DNA of 8,255 nt, from assembly GCA_014804085.1 (NCBI GenBank), contig JAAVAM010000049.1, forward strand, positions 59,808 through 68,062. Reading direction: 5' to 3'. The position numbers and the translations under genes were made by a program. This DNA comes from Treponema sp. (GTDB lineage Bacteria; Spirochaetota; Spirochaetia; Treponematales; Treponemataceae). Below the pieces are notes generated by a model. That model had not been told where the DNA came from. It saw nothing but the letters and a program-made list of their open reading frames with translations, and made no database searches. This document shows positions 1 to 5,899 of this stretch, piece by piece; within the stretch, counting starts at the first letter, position 1; every line of letters begins with the position of its first letter.

Positions 1-1
1 G

Positions 2-868
2 TTCGAGCTTCCCGCGTTCACCGGCTGGAACACGTCCATCGGTCCGATGTTCCCGGCGTTGTTCATCACGGTCGCGTGCGGCGCGTGTTCGGGCTTCCAC
101 TCGCTCATTGCGACGGGAACGACCTCAAAGCAGCTGGACAATGAGAAGAACGCAAAGGCGATCGGCTACGGCTCGATGCTGATTGAGTCCGGGCTTGCGG
201 TCATCTCGCTGATTGCGGTCGGCATGGTCTCCAAGACGTTCATCGTTGACGGCACGTTCAAGGGTGCGCCGCCGGTGGCGTTCGCTTCGGGCATTGCCGC
301 GATGTTCGGCTTTGCGGACGATCAGAACGCCATCTACGCGCTGCTGACGCTGGCGGTGTCGGTCTTTGCGCTGACTTCCCTTGACTCCGCGACGCGCCTG
401 AGCCGCTTTATGTTCAGCGAACTGTTCCTTGCGGACGGCGAGTCGTCGTACAAGGACGTTTCCGGCGCGCGCAAGGTACTCGCGCATCCGCTGTTCTCGA
501 CGTTGCTGCTGGTCGTCATCGGCTGTGTGCTCGGCGGGCTGAGCCTTTCGCAGATTTGGGCGCTGTTCGGCTCGGCGAACCAGCTTCTTGCGGGTATCGC
601 GCTGATGGCGGTGGCGGCATGGCTCGGTCATGTCGGCAAGAACAATAAGATGTTCTTCATTCCGACGGCGTTCATGCTGGCGGCGACGCTCACGCAGCTG
701 GTGCGCACCGTTATCGCCAAAATTCAGGCGATGGCGGCGGGCGCGCAGGGCGCATTCCACTGGGGCAACTGGTTCCAGATGCTGTTCGCTGCGGCGATGG
801 CAGTGCTCGCGGTCATTCTGATTGTAGAGGGCATCAGGACGTTCAAGGCGCAGGCGGCAAAGAAATAG
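2..868 (+). CDS. cstA: CstA-family carbon starvation / peptide or pyruvate transporter, 5' partial
   Basis: This is the C-terminal part (288 residues visible) of a polytopic inner-membrane transporter. The reading frame is open from base 2 and enters from the left edge, so the ATG at 47 is internal and not the start. The family signature is plain near the beginning: ACGACSGFHSLIATGTTSKQ, equivalent to the conserved CstA stretch with SGFH followed by the (S/T)GTT motif. About five hydrophobic segments follow, with TSLDSATRLSRFMFSELF between two of them, corresponding to the conserved (L/A)D(S/A)xTRxxRF stretch of the family. CstA proteins are linked to uptake of peptides or pyruvate during carbon limitation; the substrate cannot be told from this fragment. 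The protein ends in a basic tail (KAQAAKK). A strong terminator starts 18 bases after the TAG stop, so this is the last gene of its transcript. Confidence 0.9.
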   Translation, partial: FELPAFTGWNTSIGPMFPALFITVACGACSGFHSLIATGTTSKQLDNEKNAKAIGYGSMLIESGLAVISLIAVGMVSKTFIVDGTFKGAPPVAFASGIAAMFGFADDQNAIYALLTLAVSVFALTSLDSATRLSRFMFSELFLADGESSYKDVSGARKVLAHPLFSTLLLVVIGCVLGGLSLSQIWALFGSANQLLAGIALMAVAAWLGHVGKNNKMFFIPTAFMLAATLTQLVRTVIAKIQAMAAGAQGAFHWGNWFQMLFAAAMAVLAVILIVEGIRTFKAQAAKK

Positions 869-886
869 CCCGCTCCGCGCAATCGC

Positions 887-927
887 AACGCCGGTCGTCT
901 GTCAGCAGGCGACCGGCGTTTTTTTTT
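887..927 (+). terminator. Rho-independent terminator of the cstA-like gene
   Basis: A perfect 11-bp stem (AACGCCGGTCG at 887-897 pairing with CGACCGGCGTT at 910-920) with a 12-nt loop runs into nine consecutive T (919-927). It lies 18 bases after the cstA stop codon. The A-rich 5' side is short, so it should work mainly in the + direction. Confidence 0.93.
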
Positions 928-930
928 AGG

Positions 931-953
931 GGCTTCCTGCCGACTGAGGCAGG
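931..953 (+). repeat. Short hairpin at the left edge of the 41-bp array
   Basis: CCTGCC (936-941) pairs with GGCAGG (948-953) around a 6-nt loop. It begins GGCTTCC, like the array units that follow, and may be a decayed or truncated unit. It shares its last two bases with the first clear unit. Confidence 0.4.
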
Positions 954-1193
954 CTTTCTCCGTCCGTGGGAAGCACCGCAAGCAAAATGGGCTTTCTACA
1001 AGTGTAGGAAGCCCGCCCCAGCCAGAAACAGTCTTTCTACGTCCGTAGAAAGACCGCCTCAGCCGAAAATGACCTTTTTACATCTGTAGAAAGGTCGCCC
1101 CAAGCGAAAATGCTCTTCCTACGTCTGTAGAAAAGCCGCCCCAAGCGAAAGTGACCTTTCCACGTCTGTGGAACGTCTGCCGCAGCCGTCTGC
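952..1193. repeat. Tandem array of about six 41-bp palindromic (hairpin) units
   Basis: Units begin at about 952 (38 bp), 990, 1031, 1072, 1113 and 1154 (degenerate at its right end); the four central ones are exactly 41 bp. Each has a palindromic half close to CTTTCTACGTCTGTAGAAAG, with a tetraloop of the type GTCT/GTCC/ATCT/AAGT, and then a linker close to CCGCCCCAAGCGAAAATG. The outer stem bases differ between units but change together: GG with CC at 990, GT with AC at 1031, AC with GT at 1072. Inside the stem, CTAC/GTAG becomes CCAC/GTGG at 1160-1171. The unit at 1113 keeps its stem with one mismatch and one bulge. Such paired change points to selection on the palindrome, as an RNA hairpin or as a dimeric DNA-binding site. 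No ORF is credible here. The function is unknown. Confidence 0.85.
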
Positions 1194-1205
1194 ATTTTCC
1201 CGTGC

Positions 1206-1234
1206 TTGTCATTCGCCCCGTTTTTTTCTATAAT
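1206..1234 (+). promoter_or_regulatory. Sigma-70 promoter of the EF-G gene
   Basis: TTGTCA (1206-1211) and a perfect TATAAT (1229-1234) are separated by 17 bp, the optimal spacing. Transcription should begin near 1241, leaving a leader of only about 23 nt before the ATG at 1264. A modest Shine-Dalgarno (AGGT, 1254-1257) sits 6 bases before the start codon. The 41-bp hairpin array therefore lies upstream of this promoter and outside the mRNA. Confidence 0.85.
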
Positions 1235-1263
1235 TGTTCCCACACTCATAAGCAGGTATCACG

Positions 1264-3315
1264 ATGACTTCACTGGAAAAAATGCGCAACATCGGCATTA
1301 TGGCGCACATTGACGCGGGCAAGACGACGACGACGGAGCGAATCCTCTATTACACGGGCAAGATTCATCGCATCGGCGAGATTGACGACGGTCAGGCGAC
1401 GATGGACTTCATGAAGCAGGAGCAGGAGCGCGGCATTACGATCGCATCGGCGGCAATCACGACGACCTGGAACGGGCATTCGATCACGATCATCGACACG
1501 CCCGGGCACGTGGACTTTACGGCGGAGGTGGAACGCAGCCTGCGCGTGCTTGACGGCGCGGTCGCGGTCATTTGCGCGGTTGACGGTGTGCAGCCGCAGA
1601 CGGAGACGGTCTGGAAACAGGCGGATGCGTTCTCCGTGCCGCGCCTGTGCTTCGTGAACAAGATGGACCGGGTGGGCGCGGATTTTTTCTATTCGATAAA
1701 CGACGTGCGCGAGAAATTCGGCGCGAACACGATTGCGCTGCAAGTGCCGATGGGGCAGGGCGACGACTTTGAGGGCGTGATTGACCTGATAAAAATGAAG
1801 GAAATCCGCTGGAATGCCGACGACGACGGCGAGACGTATGTGGAGAGCGACATTTCCGAATCGTACCGCCCGCTTGCCGACGAGTGGCGGGCAAAGCTTA
1901 TCGACGAGGTTGCCTCCAACGACGACGAGCTGGGCATGATATACCTTGAGGGCGGCGAGATTACGAACGAGCAGCTCAAAAAAGCAATCCGCGCGGGGAC
2001 GATTGCGCGGACGTTCGTGCCGTGCCTGCTCGGGTCGGCGCGGCGCAACAAGGGCGTGCAGCCGCTCATTGACGCGGTAATCGACTACCTGCCGTGTCCA
2101 ACGGACGTCCCCCCTGCAAAAGGCATACATATCAAAAAAGACCGGGAGGAGGCGGTTGATATTCCGTGCGACGAGACGAAAATGCCGCTCGGTCTGGTGT
2201 TCAAGATTCAGCAGGACCGGGAAATGGGCGCGCTCTGCTTTGTGCGTATGTATTCGGGCAAGATGACGGCAGGGACGCAGGTGCTGAACGTGGCGAAGAA
2301 AAAACGGGAGCGCATCAACCGTATCCTGCGCGTGAACGCCAACCATATGGAACAGATTGACAGCGTTTCTGCGGGCGACATCGCCGTGTTCGTGGGGCTG
2401 AAGCTCGCGCAGACGGGCGACACGCTTGGCACGGAGGGAATGCCCGTGCTGCTTGAGAGCGTCAAATTTCCTGAGCCGGTCATTTCCGTGGCGATCGAGC
2501 CGGAAACGCTGAGCGACAAGGACAAGCTGGTGGAGACGCTCGCCGTGATGAGCCGCGAGGATCCTACGTTCACGAGCCATGAGGACGCGGAGACCGGGCA
2601 GCTGATTATCAGCGGCATGGGCGAGCTGCACCTTGACGTGCTCGTGACGCGCATGAAAGACGATTTCGGCGTGAAGGCGAACGTTGGCGCGCCGCAGGTC
2701 ACCTACCGCGAATCCGTTGCGGGCGAGGCGACGTGTACGTCCGCATGGGAAAAGAACCTCGGCGGCAAGGACAACGCCGCGTCGCTTACGGTGACGATCC
2801 GGCAGAACGAGCAGGGCGCGGGCAACACGTATACTTGTGCCGTACACAACGCGGCAATCCCGGATGCGATTTACGCGGCGATACAGGCGGGCTTTGAGAG
2901 TAGTTTCGCGTCGGGCATTCAGTACGGCTATCCGTGTGCCGATGTGGGCGTGATCGTGACGGGCATTCAGTATGACGAGCTGACCGGCACGCCGTTCGCG
3001 TTCACTGCCTGCGCGGCGCAGGCGTTTGACGAGGCGGCGCGGAAAGCCGGGGCAGTGCTGCTTGAGCCGGTGATGAACGTGGACATTTCCTGCCCGCTCG
3101 AATTCGTGGGCGACGCTATCAGCCAGATTACCCAGCGCGGCGGCATGATTCTGGGGCAGGACAGCAAGGCGAGCGGCGAGATTATGCACTGCACGGCACC
3201 GATGGCAAAGATGTTCGGCTTTTCGACCACGTTGCGCTCGGTCACGCAGGGGCGCGCGAGTTTCAGCATGGAATTCGGGCATTTTCAGCTGAAAGCAGGC
3301 GGATTGGGGCAGTAG
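1264..3315 (+). CDS. fusA: Translation elongation factor G, divergent EF-G2-like paralogue
   Basis: A 683-residue ribosome-dependent translational GTPase, close to the usual EF-G length. The G domain is complete: P-loop AHIDAGKTT (14-22), switch I ending in QERGITI (54-60), DTPGHVDF (78-85), NKMD (132-135) and a G5-like GSARRNKGV. Domain V ends with the typical EPVMNVD, SQITQRGGMI, MFGFSTTLRSVTQGRASFSMEF pattern. Domain IV is unusual. The canonical GGRGQYGHV stretch is replaced by EKNLGGKDNAASLTV (496-510), and the tip loop DGSYHDVDSS of translocating EF-G, with its functional His, is replaced by GIQYDELTGT (567-576). As I recall human GFM2 (mitochondrial EF-G2), its DRTLGDKRHLVTVEV stretch fits the same position. 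In mitochondria and Borrelia, EF-G2 acts with RRF in ribosome recycling rather than translocation, so this may be that paralogue; automated annotation would still name it EF-G/fusA. It has its own promoter and no terminator before the tRNA gene. Confidence 0.95.
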   Translation: MTSLEKMRNIGIMAHIDAGKTTTTERILYYTGKIHRIGEIDDGQATMDFMKQEQERGITIASAAITTTWNGHSITIIDTPGHVDFTAEVERSLRVLDGAVAVICAVDGVQPQTETVWKQADAFSVPRLCFVNKMDRVGADFFYSINDVREKFGANTIALQVPMGQGDDFEGVIDLIKMKEIRWNADDDGETYVESDISESYRPLADEWRAKLIDEVASNDDELGMIYLEGGEITNEQLKKAIRAGTIARTFVPCLLGSARRNKGVQPLIDAVIDYLPCPTDVPPAKGIHIKKDREEAVDIPCDETKMPLGLVFKIQQDREMGALCFVRMYSGKMTAGTQVLNVAKKKRERINRILRVNANHMEQIDSVSAGDIAVFVGLKLAQTGDTLGTEGMPVLLESVKFPEPVISVAIEPETLSDKDKLVETLAVMSREDPTFTSHEDAETGQLIISGMGELHLDVLVTRMKDDFGVKANVGAPQVTYRESVAGEATCTSAWEKNLGGKDNAASLTVTIRQNEQGAGNTYTCAVHNAAIPDAIYAAIQAGFESSFASGIQYGYPCADVGVIVTGIQYDELTGTPFAFTACAAQAFDEAARKAGAVLLEPVMNVDISCPLEFVGDAISQITQRGGMILGQDSKASGEIMHCTAPMAKMFGFSTTLRSVTQGRASFSMEFGHFQLKAGGLGQ

Positions 3316-3319
3316 CCGC

Positions 3320-3349
3320 TTGACACGGACGCTCGTTGTCTGCTATAAT
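3320..3349 (+). promoter_or_regulatory. Strong sigma-70 promoter of the tRNA-Leu gene
   Basis: Consensus TTGACA (3320-3325) and consensus TATAAT (3344-3349) are separated by 18 bp. It starts only 4 bases after the EF-G stop codon, and the predicted start point (near 3356) lies just before the tRNA 5' end at 3362. Confidence 0.9.
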
Positions 3350-3361
3350 CATGTCAATTCT

Positions 3362-3443
3362 GCGGGGATGGTGGAATTGGTAGACACGCTAGCTTGAGGT
3401 GCTAGTGGCGCAAGCTGTGCCTGTTCAAGTCAGGTTCTCCGCA
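3362..3443 (+). tRNA. tRNA-Leu (anticodon GAG)
   Basis: A class II tRNA with a long variable arm. The acceptor stem pairs GCGGGGA (3362-3368) with TCTCCGC (3436-3442), with one G-U pair, and the discriminator base is A (3443). The D arm contains TGGTAGACAC. The anticodon stem CTAGC/GCTAG encloses the loop TTGAGGT, giving anticodon GAG, which reads CUC and CUU leucine codons. The variable arm TGGC-GCAA-GCTG forms a small hairpin. The T arm is GCCTG-TTCAAGT-CAGGT. The 3' CCA is not encoded (ACACA follows), so CCA must be added by a nucleotidyltransferase. Confidence 0.96.
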
Positions 3444-3446
3444 CAC

Positions 3447-3473
3447 AAGGCTTCCATTTGGAAGCCTTTTTTT
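3447..3473 (+). terminator. Intrinsic terminator of the tRNA-Leu gene
   Basis: AAGGCTTCC (3447-3455) pairs with GGAAGCCTT (3460-3468) around a 4-nt loop and runs into seven T (3467-3473). No other terminator lies between the EF-G stop and this point, so EF-G transcripts probably end here too. Confidence 0.93.
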
Positions 3474-3492
3474 GTTGTATGGGCAGGTCGCG

Positions 3493-3681
3493 CGTACTTT
3501 GCTATTGTAAGTAGCACACTATGTGCGCTCGGCAATAGCACGTACTTTGCTATCGTAAGTAGCACACTGTGTGCGCTCGGCAATAGCACATACTTTGCTA
3601 TCGTAAGTAGCATACGGTGTGCGCTCGGCAATGACATTGTGTGCTATGGGCAATGCACGGAGTGTGCGCTCGCGGTATGGC
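3493..3681. repeat. Tandem array of 48-bp repeats with internal palindromes (three good units, one decayed)
   Basis: Units start at 3493, 3541 and 3589, exactly 48 bp apart. The first two are nearly identical and the third diverges toward its right end. A degenerate fourth copy runs from about 3635 to 3681, recognisable by GCTAT and GTGCGCTCG at matching positions. Each good unit has nested inverted repeats: GCTATTG (3501-3507) with CAATAGC (3533-3539), and inside it GCACA-CTA-TGTGC. CAATAGC of one unit can also pair with GCTATCG of the next, so alternative folds exist. Because 48 is a multiple of three, an open frame with a 16-residue repeat crosses the array, but it starts inside the tRNA and has no translation signals. 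The sequence is unrelated to the 41-bp array. The function is unknown. Confidence 0.85.
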
Positions 3682-3685
3682 GTTG

Positions 3686-3718
3686 GTGCGGCCGCAATCG
3701 CACACGCCGTGCTGCGGC
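3686..3718. repeat. Overlapping small inverted repeats before the DUF554 promoter
   Basis: GTGCG (3686-3690) can pair with CGCAC (3699-3703), and GCCGCA (3691-3696) with TGCGGC (3713-3718). These are alternative hairpins in the non-coding stretch between the 48-bp array and the next promoter. They may be remnants of further repeat units. Confidence 0.4.
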
Positions 3719-3724
3719 AAGGGC

Positions 3725-3754
3725 ATGACAAAAAGGCACGGTGCGTGATATACT
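3725..3754 (+). promoter_or_regulatory. Probable promoter of the DUF554 gene
   Basis: ATGACA (3725-3730) and TATACT (3749-3754) are separated by 18 bp. The predicted start point is near 3761, which rules out the GTG at 3741 as the translation start because it lies upstream of the -10 box. Confidence 0.65.
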
Positions 3755-3762
3755 GGGAGCAG

Positions 3763-3767
3763 AAGGA
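3763..3767 (+). promoter_or_regulatory. Ribosome binding site that sets the DUF554 start
   Basis: AAGGA lies 6 bases before the ATG at 3774. This favours 3774 over the upstream in-frame GTG at 3741. The resulting N-terminus starts directly with a membrane segment, as expected for this family. Confidence 0.8.
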
Positions 3768-3773
3768 AGTGCC

Positions 3774-4601
3774 ATGGTTGCCGTTTTTGTGAACTGCGCG
3801 ACGATTCTTGTCGGCTGTGTAATCGGGTTGTTTTTTGCGAAGAAAATCCCGCAGCGGGTGACGGATGCCATTCAGCTTGCCTGCGGGCTGGTCTCGTTCG
3901 TGATGGGCGTGCAGATGGCGTTCAAGTACCAGAACGTGGTGTACCTCGCGCTCGCGCTCATCCTCGGCGGCATTGTGGGGACGATACTCGACATTGACGG
4001 GAAGATCCTGCGGTTCGGCAGGTTTCTGGAGCGCGTCTTTCTTCATGGCGGGAAGGGGGCGTTGCGGGGGAATCCCCCGCTGGAGGGGGAAGGCGGAAAT
4101 GCGGAGCCGCGGCGGAGCATTGAAGCCGGGGGGGAGACTTCCCCCGCCGTATCTTCTGAGACCGGGGCAGGGCCGCAGAAAAATTTTGCCTATGCGTTTT
4201 TGAACGCGTCCGTGCTGTTCTGCGTGGGGGCGATGGCGATTGTGGGGAGTTTCAAGGCGGGCATTGAGCATGACTACGCGATTATTTTCCTCAAGTCGGT
4301 GTTGGACGGGTTCATTTCGATTGGTTTTGCGGCGGCGATGGGCGTGGGTACGGCGTTCAGCGTCATTTCCGTGTTTGCGTATCAGGGCGCGCTGACGATC
4401 CTTGCCGTGGTGGTTGCGCCTTTTGTGAGCGAGCAGCTCCTTGCCGAGCTGACGGGCAGCGGCGGCGCGCTCATCGTGCTGATCGGCATCAATTTAATGG
4501 GGCTGAAAAAGGTCAAGACGGCGAATTATTTGCCCGCCGTGTTGTTCAGCGTACTGTTCGTGCTTGCCGAGCCACCGGTGCGGCAGCTGTTGGGCTGGTA
4601 A
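3774..4601 (+). CDS. DUF554 (YqgA/YdfK-type) integral membrane protein with an in-frame insertion
   Basis: A 275-residue polytopic inner-membrane protein of the DUF554 family; the biochemical role of the family is not established. Hydrophobic segments lie at about 2-21, 36-50 and 55-72 and, after a soluble loop, at about 139-160, followed by several more to the C-terminus (NLMGLKKVKTANYLPAVLFSVLFV). Family-like stretches include the N-terminal NCATILVGCVIGLFF, LILGGIVGTILDID, and FLNASVLFCVGAMAIVGS. Between the first half (ending near LERVFL, residue 90) and the second (from NFAYAFLNA, residue 137) there are about 45 Gly/Pro/Glu-rich residues. DUF554 proteins normally have a short loop here. 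Much of this segment is encoded by an 84-bp palindromic element (4064-4147) that keeps the frame. The TAA stop is followed after 8 bases by the next gene's -35 box, with no terminator between. Confidence 0.88.
   Translation: MVAVFVNCATILVGCVIGLFFAKKIPQRVTDAIQLACGLVSFVMGVQMAFKYQNVVYLALALILGGIVGTILDIDGKILRFGRFLERVFLHGGKGALRGNPPLEGEGGNAEPRRSIEAGGETSPAVSSETGAGPQKNFAYAFLNASVLFCVGAMAIVGSFKAGIEHDYAIIFLKSVLDGFISIGFAAAMGVGTAFSVISVFAYQGALTILAVVVAPFVSEQLLAELTGSGGALIVLIGINLMGLKKVKTANYLPAVLFSVLFVLAEPPVRQLLGW
4064..4147. repeat. 84-bp palindromic element inserted in frame in the DUF554 gene
   Basis: The segment is bounded by a perfect 9-bp inverted repeat, GCGGGGGAA (4064-4072) and TTCCCCCGC (4139-4147). 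The left end forms a tight hairpin by itself (GCGGGGG-AAT-CCCCCGC, 4064-4080). The right end has a similar G-run/C-run hairpin, so the two ends are related in inverted orientation. Internally AATGC (4098-4102) faces GCATT (4117-4121) around the palindrome GCCGCGGC (4106-4113). The length is 28 codons, so the frame is kept, and the encoded peptide lies in a hydrophilic loop. This resembles protein-coding palindromic mini-elements such as those of Rickettsia, but identity with any named family cannot be shown here. The exact ends are uncertain; the non-family loop is wider (about residues 91-136). Confidence 0.6.
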
Positions 4602-4609
4602 ATTTCTGA

Positions 4610-4654
4610 TTGACTTCCTGTGCGTCCTGCCCTATAATAAAAGCATACTATAAT
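4610..4654 (+). promoter_or_regulatory. Promoter of the ABC ATPase gene with a second -10-like box
   Basis: TTGACT (4610-4615), a 17-bp spacer and consensus TATAAT (4633-4638) make a strong promoter. A second perfect TATAAT lies at 4649-4654, 16 bases downstream, without a convincing -35 at the matching distance. The gene then has GGAGG (4660-4664) 6 bases before its ATG. Together these signals suggest high expression. Confidence 0.85.
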
Positions 4655-4670
4655 CCCTTGGAGGCCACAA

Positions 4671-5813
4671 ATGGCAAAGGTAGAACTGAAGCATGTCGGT
4701 AAGATTTACGACGGCAACGTGCACGCCGTAAAAGATTCCAACATCACGATTGAAGACCGCGAATTCTGCGTGTTCGTCGGTCCCTCTGGCTGCGGCAAGT
4801 CAACGACACTCCGCATGATCGCCGGTCTGGAAGACATTTCCGAAGGCGAGCTGTGGATTGACGGCGAGCTGATGAATGACGTGCCGCCGAAAGACCGCAA
4901 CATCGCAATGGTATTCCAGAACTACGCGTTGTACCCGCACATGTCCGTGTTCGACAACATGGCATTCGGTCTGAAAATCCGCAAGATTGACAAGGCGGAG
5001 ATTCAGCGCCGCGTGGACGAGGCTGCCCGTATCCTTGACCTGACCCAGTATCTTGAGCGCAAGCCGAAGGCGTTGTCCGGCGGTCAGCGCCAGCGCGTCG
5101 CGGTCGGCCGTGCTATCGTCCGCAATCCCAAAGTATTCTTGTTCGACGAGCCGCTGTCCAACCTGGACGCGAAGCTCCGCGTTACGATGCGCGCCGAGAT
5201 TTCTGACCTGCATCACCGCTTGCAGTCAACGATGATTTACGTTACGCACGACCAGATTGAGGCGATGACGATGGGTACAAAAATCGTCGTCATGCGCGGA
5301 ACGGATGCCGGTGACGAGATGGCGGGGCGCATTCAGCAGATTGGTGCGCCGCTGTACCTGTACAACCACCCGATCAACAAATTCGTCGCGGGCTTTATCG
5401 GTACGCCGCCGATGAACTTCATGAACGTGAAGATTGTCGAGAAAGACGGAAAGGTGCTGGCGGACGAAGGTTCGTTTGTCCTCACCCCGACCGCGGAACA
5501 GCAGAAGGCGCTGAAGGCGCACGTCGGCAAGGAAGTGTCGTTCGGCATTCGCCCGGAGGATCTGAAATACTTGCAGACTCCTGCCGCGGAGAACAATATG
5601 CAGCTGAAAGTCACCAACAAGGAGCCGTTGGGCGCGGACACGCACGTGTTCTTGCAGTCAAAGGAACAGAGCATTGTGGCGCGCGTTCCCCCGGAATACG
5701 ACTTCCAGCTGGGCGACACGGTGAATTTTGCTCCCGACATGGAGAAGGCGAAATTCTTTGGCAAGGGCGGCGACGAGCCGAACCTGTGCGAGAATATCGA
5801 AAGAAAATGGTAA
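4671..5813 (+). CDS. ugpC: CUT1-type sugar ABC transporter ATP-binding protein (MalK/UgpC/MsmK family)
   Basis: A 380-residue cytoplasmic ATPase that would power uptake of sugars or glycerol-3-phosphate by a CUT1 permease pair. All nucleotide-binding motifs are intact: Walker A GPSGCGKST (37-45), Q-loop Gln83 in FQNYALYPHM, signature LSGGQ (135-139), Walker B VFLFDEP (155-161), D-loop SNLD (163-166) and switch His193 in YVTHDQIEAMTM. The C-terminal third (from about residue 235) has the family's OB/TOBE regulatory domain, with FGIRPEDL and a second OB strand set, as in MalK/UgpC; the length is typical. No permease or binding-protein gene is adjacent, and the gene has its own promoter and terminator. 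This fits a shared energiser serving several permeases, as MsmX and MsmK do in Firmicutes. The substrate cannot be told; the symbol follows common annotation practice. Confidence 0.92.
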   Translation: MAKVELKHVGKIYDGNVHAVKDSNITIEDREFCVFVGPSGCGKSTTLRMIAGLEDISEGELWIDGELMNDVPPKDRNIAMVFQNYALYPHMSVFDNMAFGLKIRKIDKAEIQRRVDEAARILDLTQYLERKPKALSGGQRQRVAVGRAIVRNPKVFLFDEPLSNLDAKLRVTMRAEISDLHHRLQSTMIYVTHDQIEAMTMGTKIVVMRGTDAGDEMAGRIQQIGAPLYLYNHPINKFVAGFIGTPPMNFMNVKIVEKDGKVLADEGSFVLTPTAEQQKALKAHVGKEVSFGIRPEDLKYLQTPAAENNMQLKVTNKEPLGADTHVFLQSKEQSIVARVPPEYDFQLGDTVNFAPDMEKAKFFGKGGDEPNLCENIERKW

Positions 5814-5824
5814 TTGCGGCTTGA

Positions 5825-5898
5825 TGTATGCCTGTCTTGGCGGTTGCCGTCGGGGCGGGCATACAGAGCGCGTTGCCGCCGCTGTATTCTGCGGCAAT
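5825..5898 (+). repeat. Two hairpins between the ATPase stop codon and the terminator
   Basis: TGTATGCCTG (5825-5834) pairs with CGGGCATACA (5856-5865), a 10-bp stem with one G-U. TTGCCGC (5873-5879) pairs with GCGGCAA (5891-5897), extended by G5872-T5898. Both lie in the 3' untranslated part of the ATPase mRNA, just before the terminator stem, making three consecutive hairpins. They may protect the mRNA 3' end or be repeat remnants. Confidence 0.6.
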
Positions 5899-5899
5899 G

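Noticed and set aside
952..1193. CRISPR array
   Set aside because: The 41-bp periodicity covers the whole unit, including the linker; there are no unique spacers, the palindromes themselves vary, and no cas gene is present.
952..1193. Integron attC-type sites
   Set aside because: The hairpins are directly tandem with no gene cassettes between them, and no convincing attC core sites or integrase are seen.
1037..1249. 70-codon minus-strand ORF across the 41-bp array
   Set aside because: It is read through non-triplet repeats, its start region overlaps the EF-G promoter, and it has no ribosome binding site or recognisable product.
1270..3282. 670-codon minus-strand ORF opposite EF-G
   Set aside because: Its Arg/His/Leu-rich composition is typical of the antisense shadow of a GC-rich gene; the + strand protein is unmistakable EF-G.
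3399..3728. 109-codon plus-strand ORF with a 16-residue repeat
   Set aside because: It starts inside the tRNA gene and crosses its terminator; the repeat peptide only reflects the 48-bp DNA repeat.
3741..3773. Upstream GTG start for the DUF554 protein
   Set aside because: It lies before the predicted -10 box and lacks a Shine-Dalgarno, while the ATG at 3774 has AAGGA at ideal spacing.
3519..4271. 250-codon minus-strand ORF across the 48-bp array and the DUF554 gene
   Set aside because: It is antisense to a clear family member, rich in Arg, His and Pro as expected for a shadow frame, and has no start signal.
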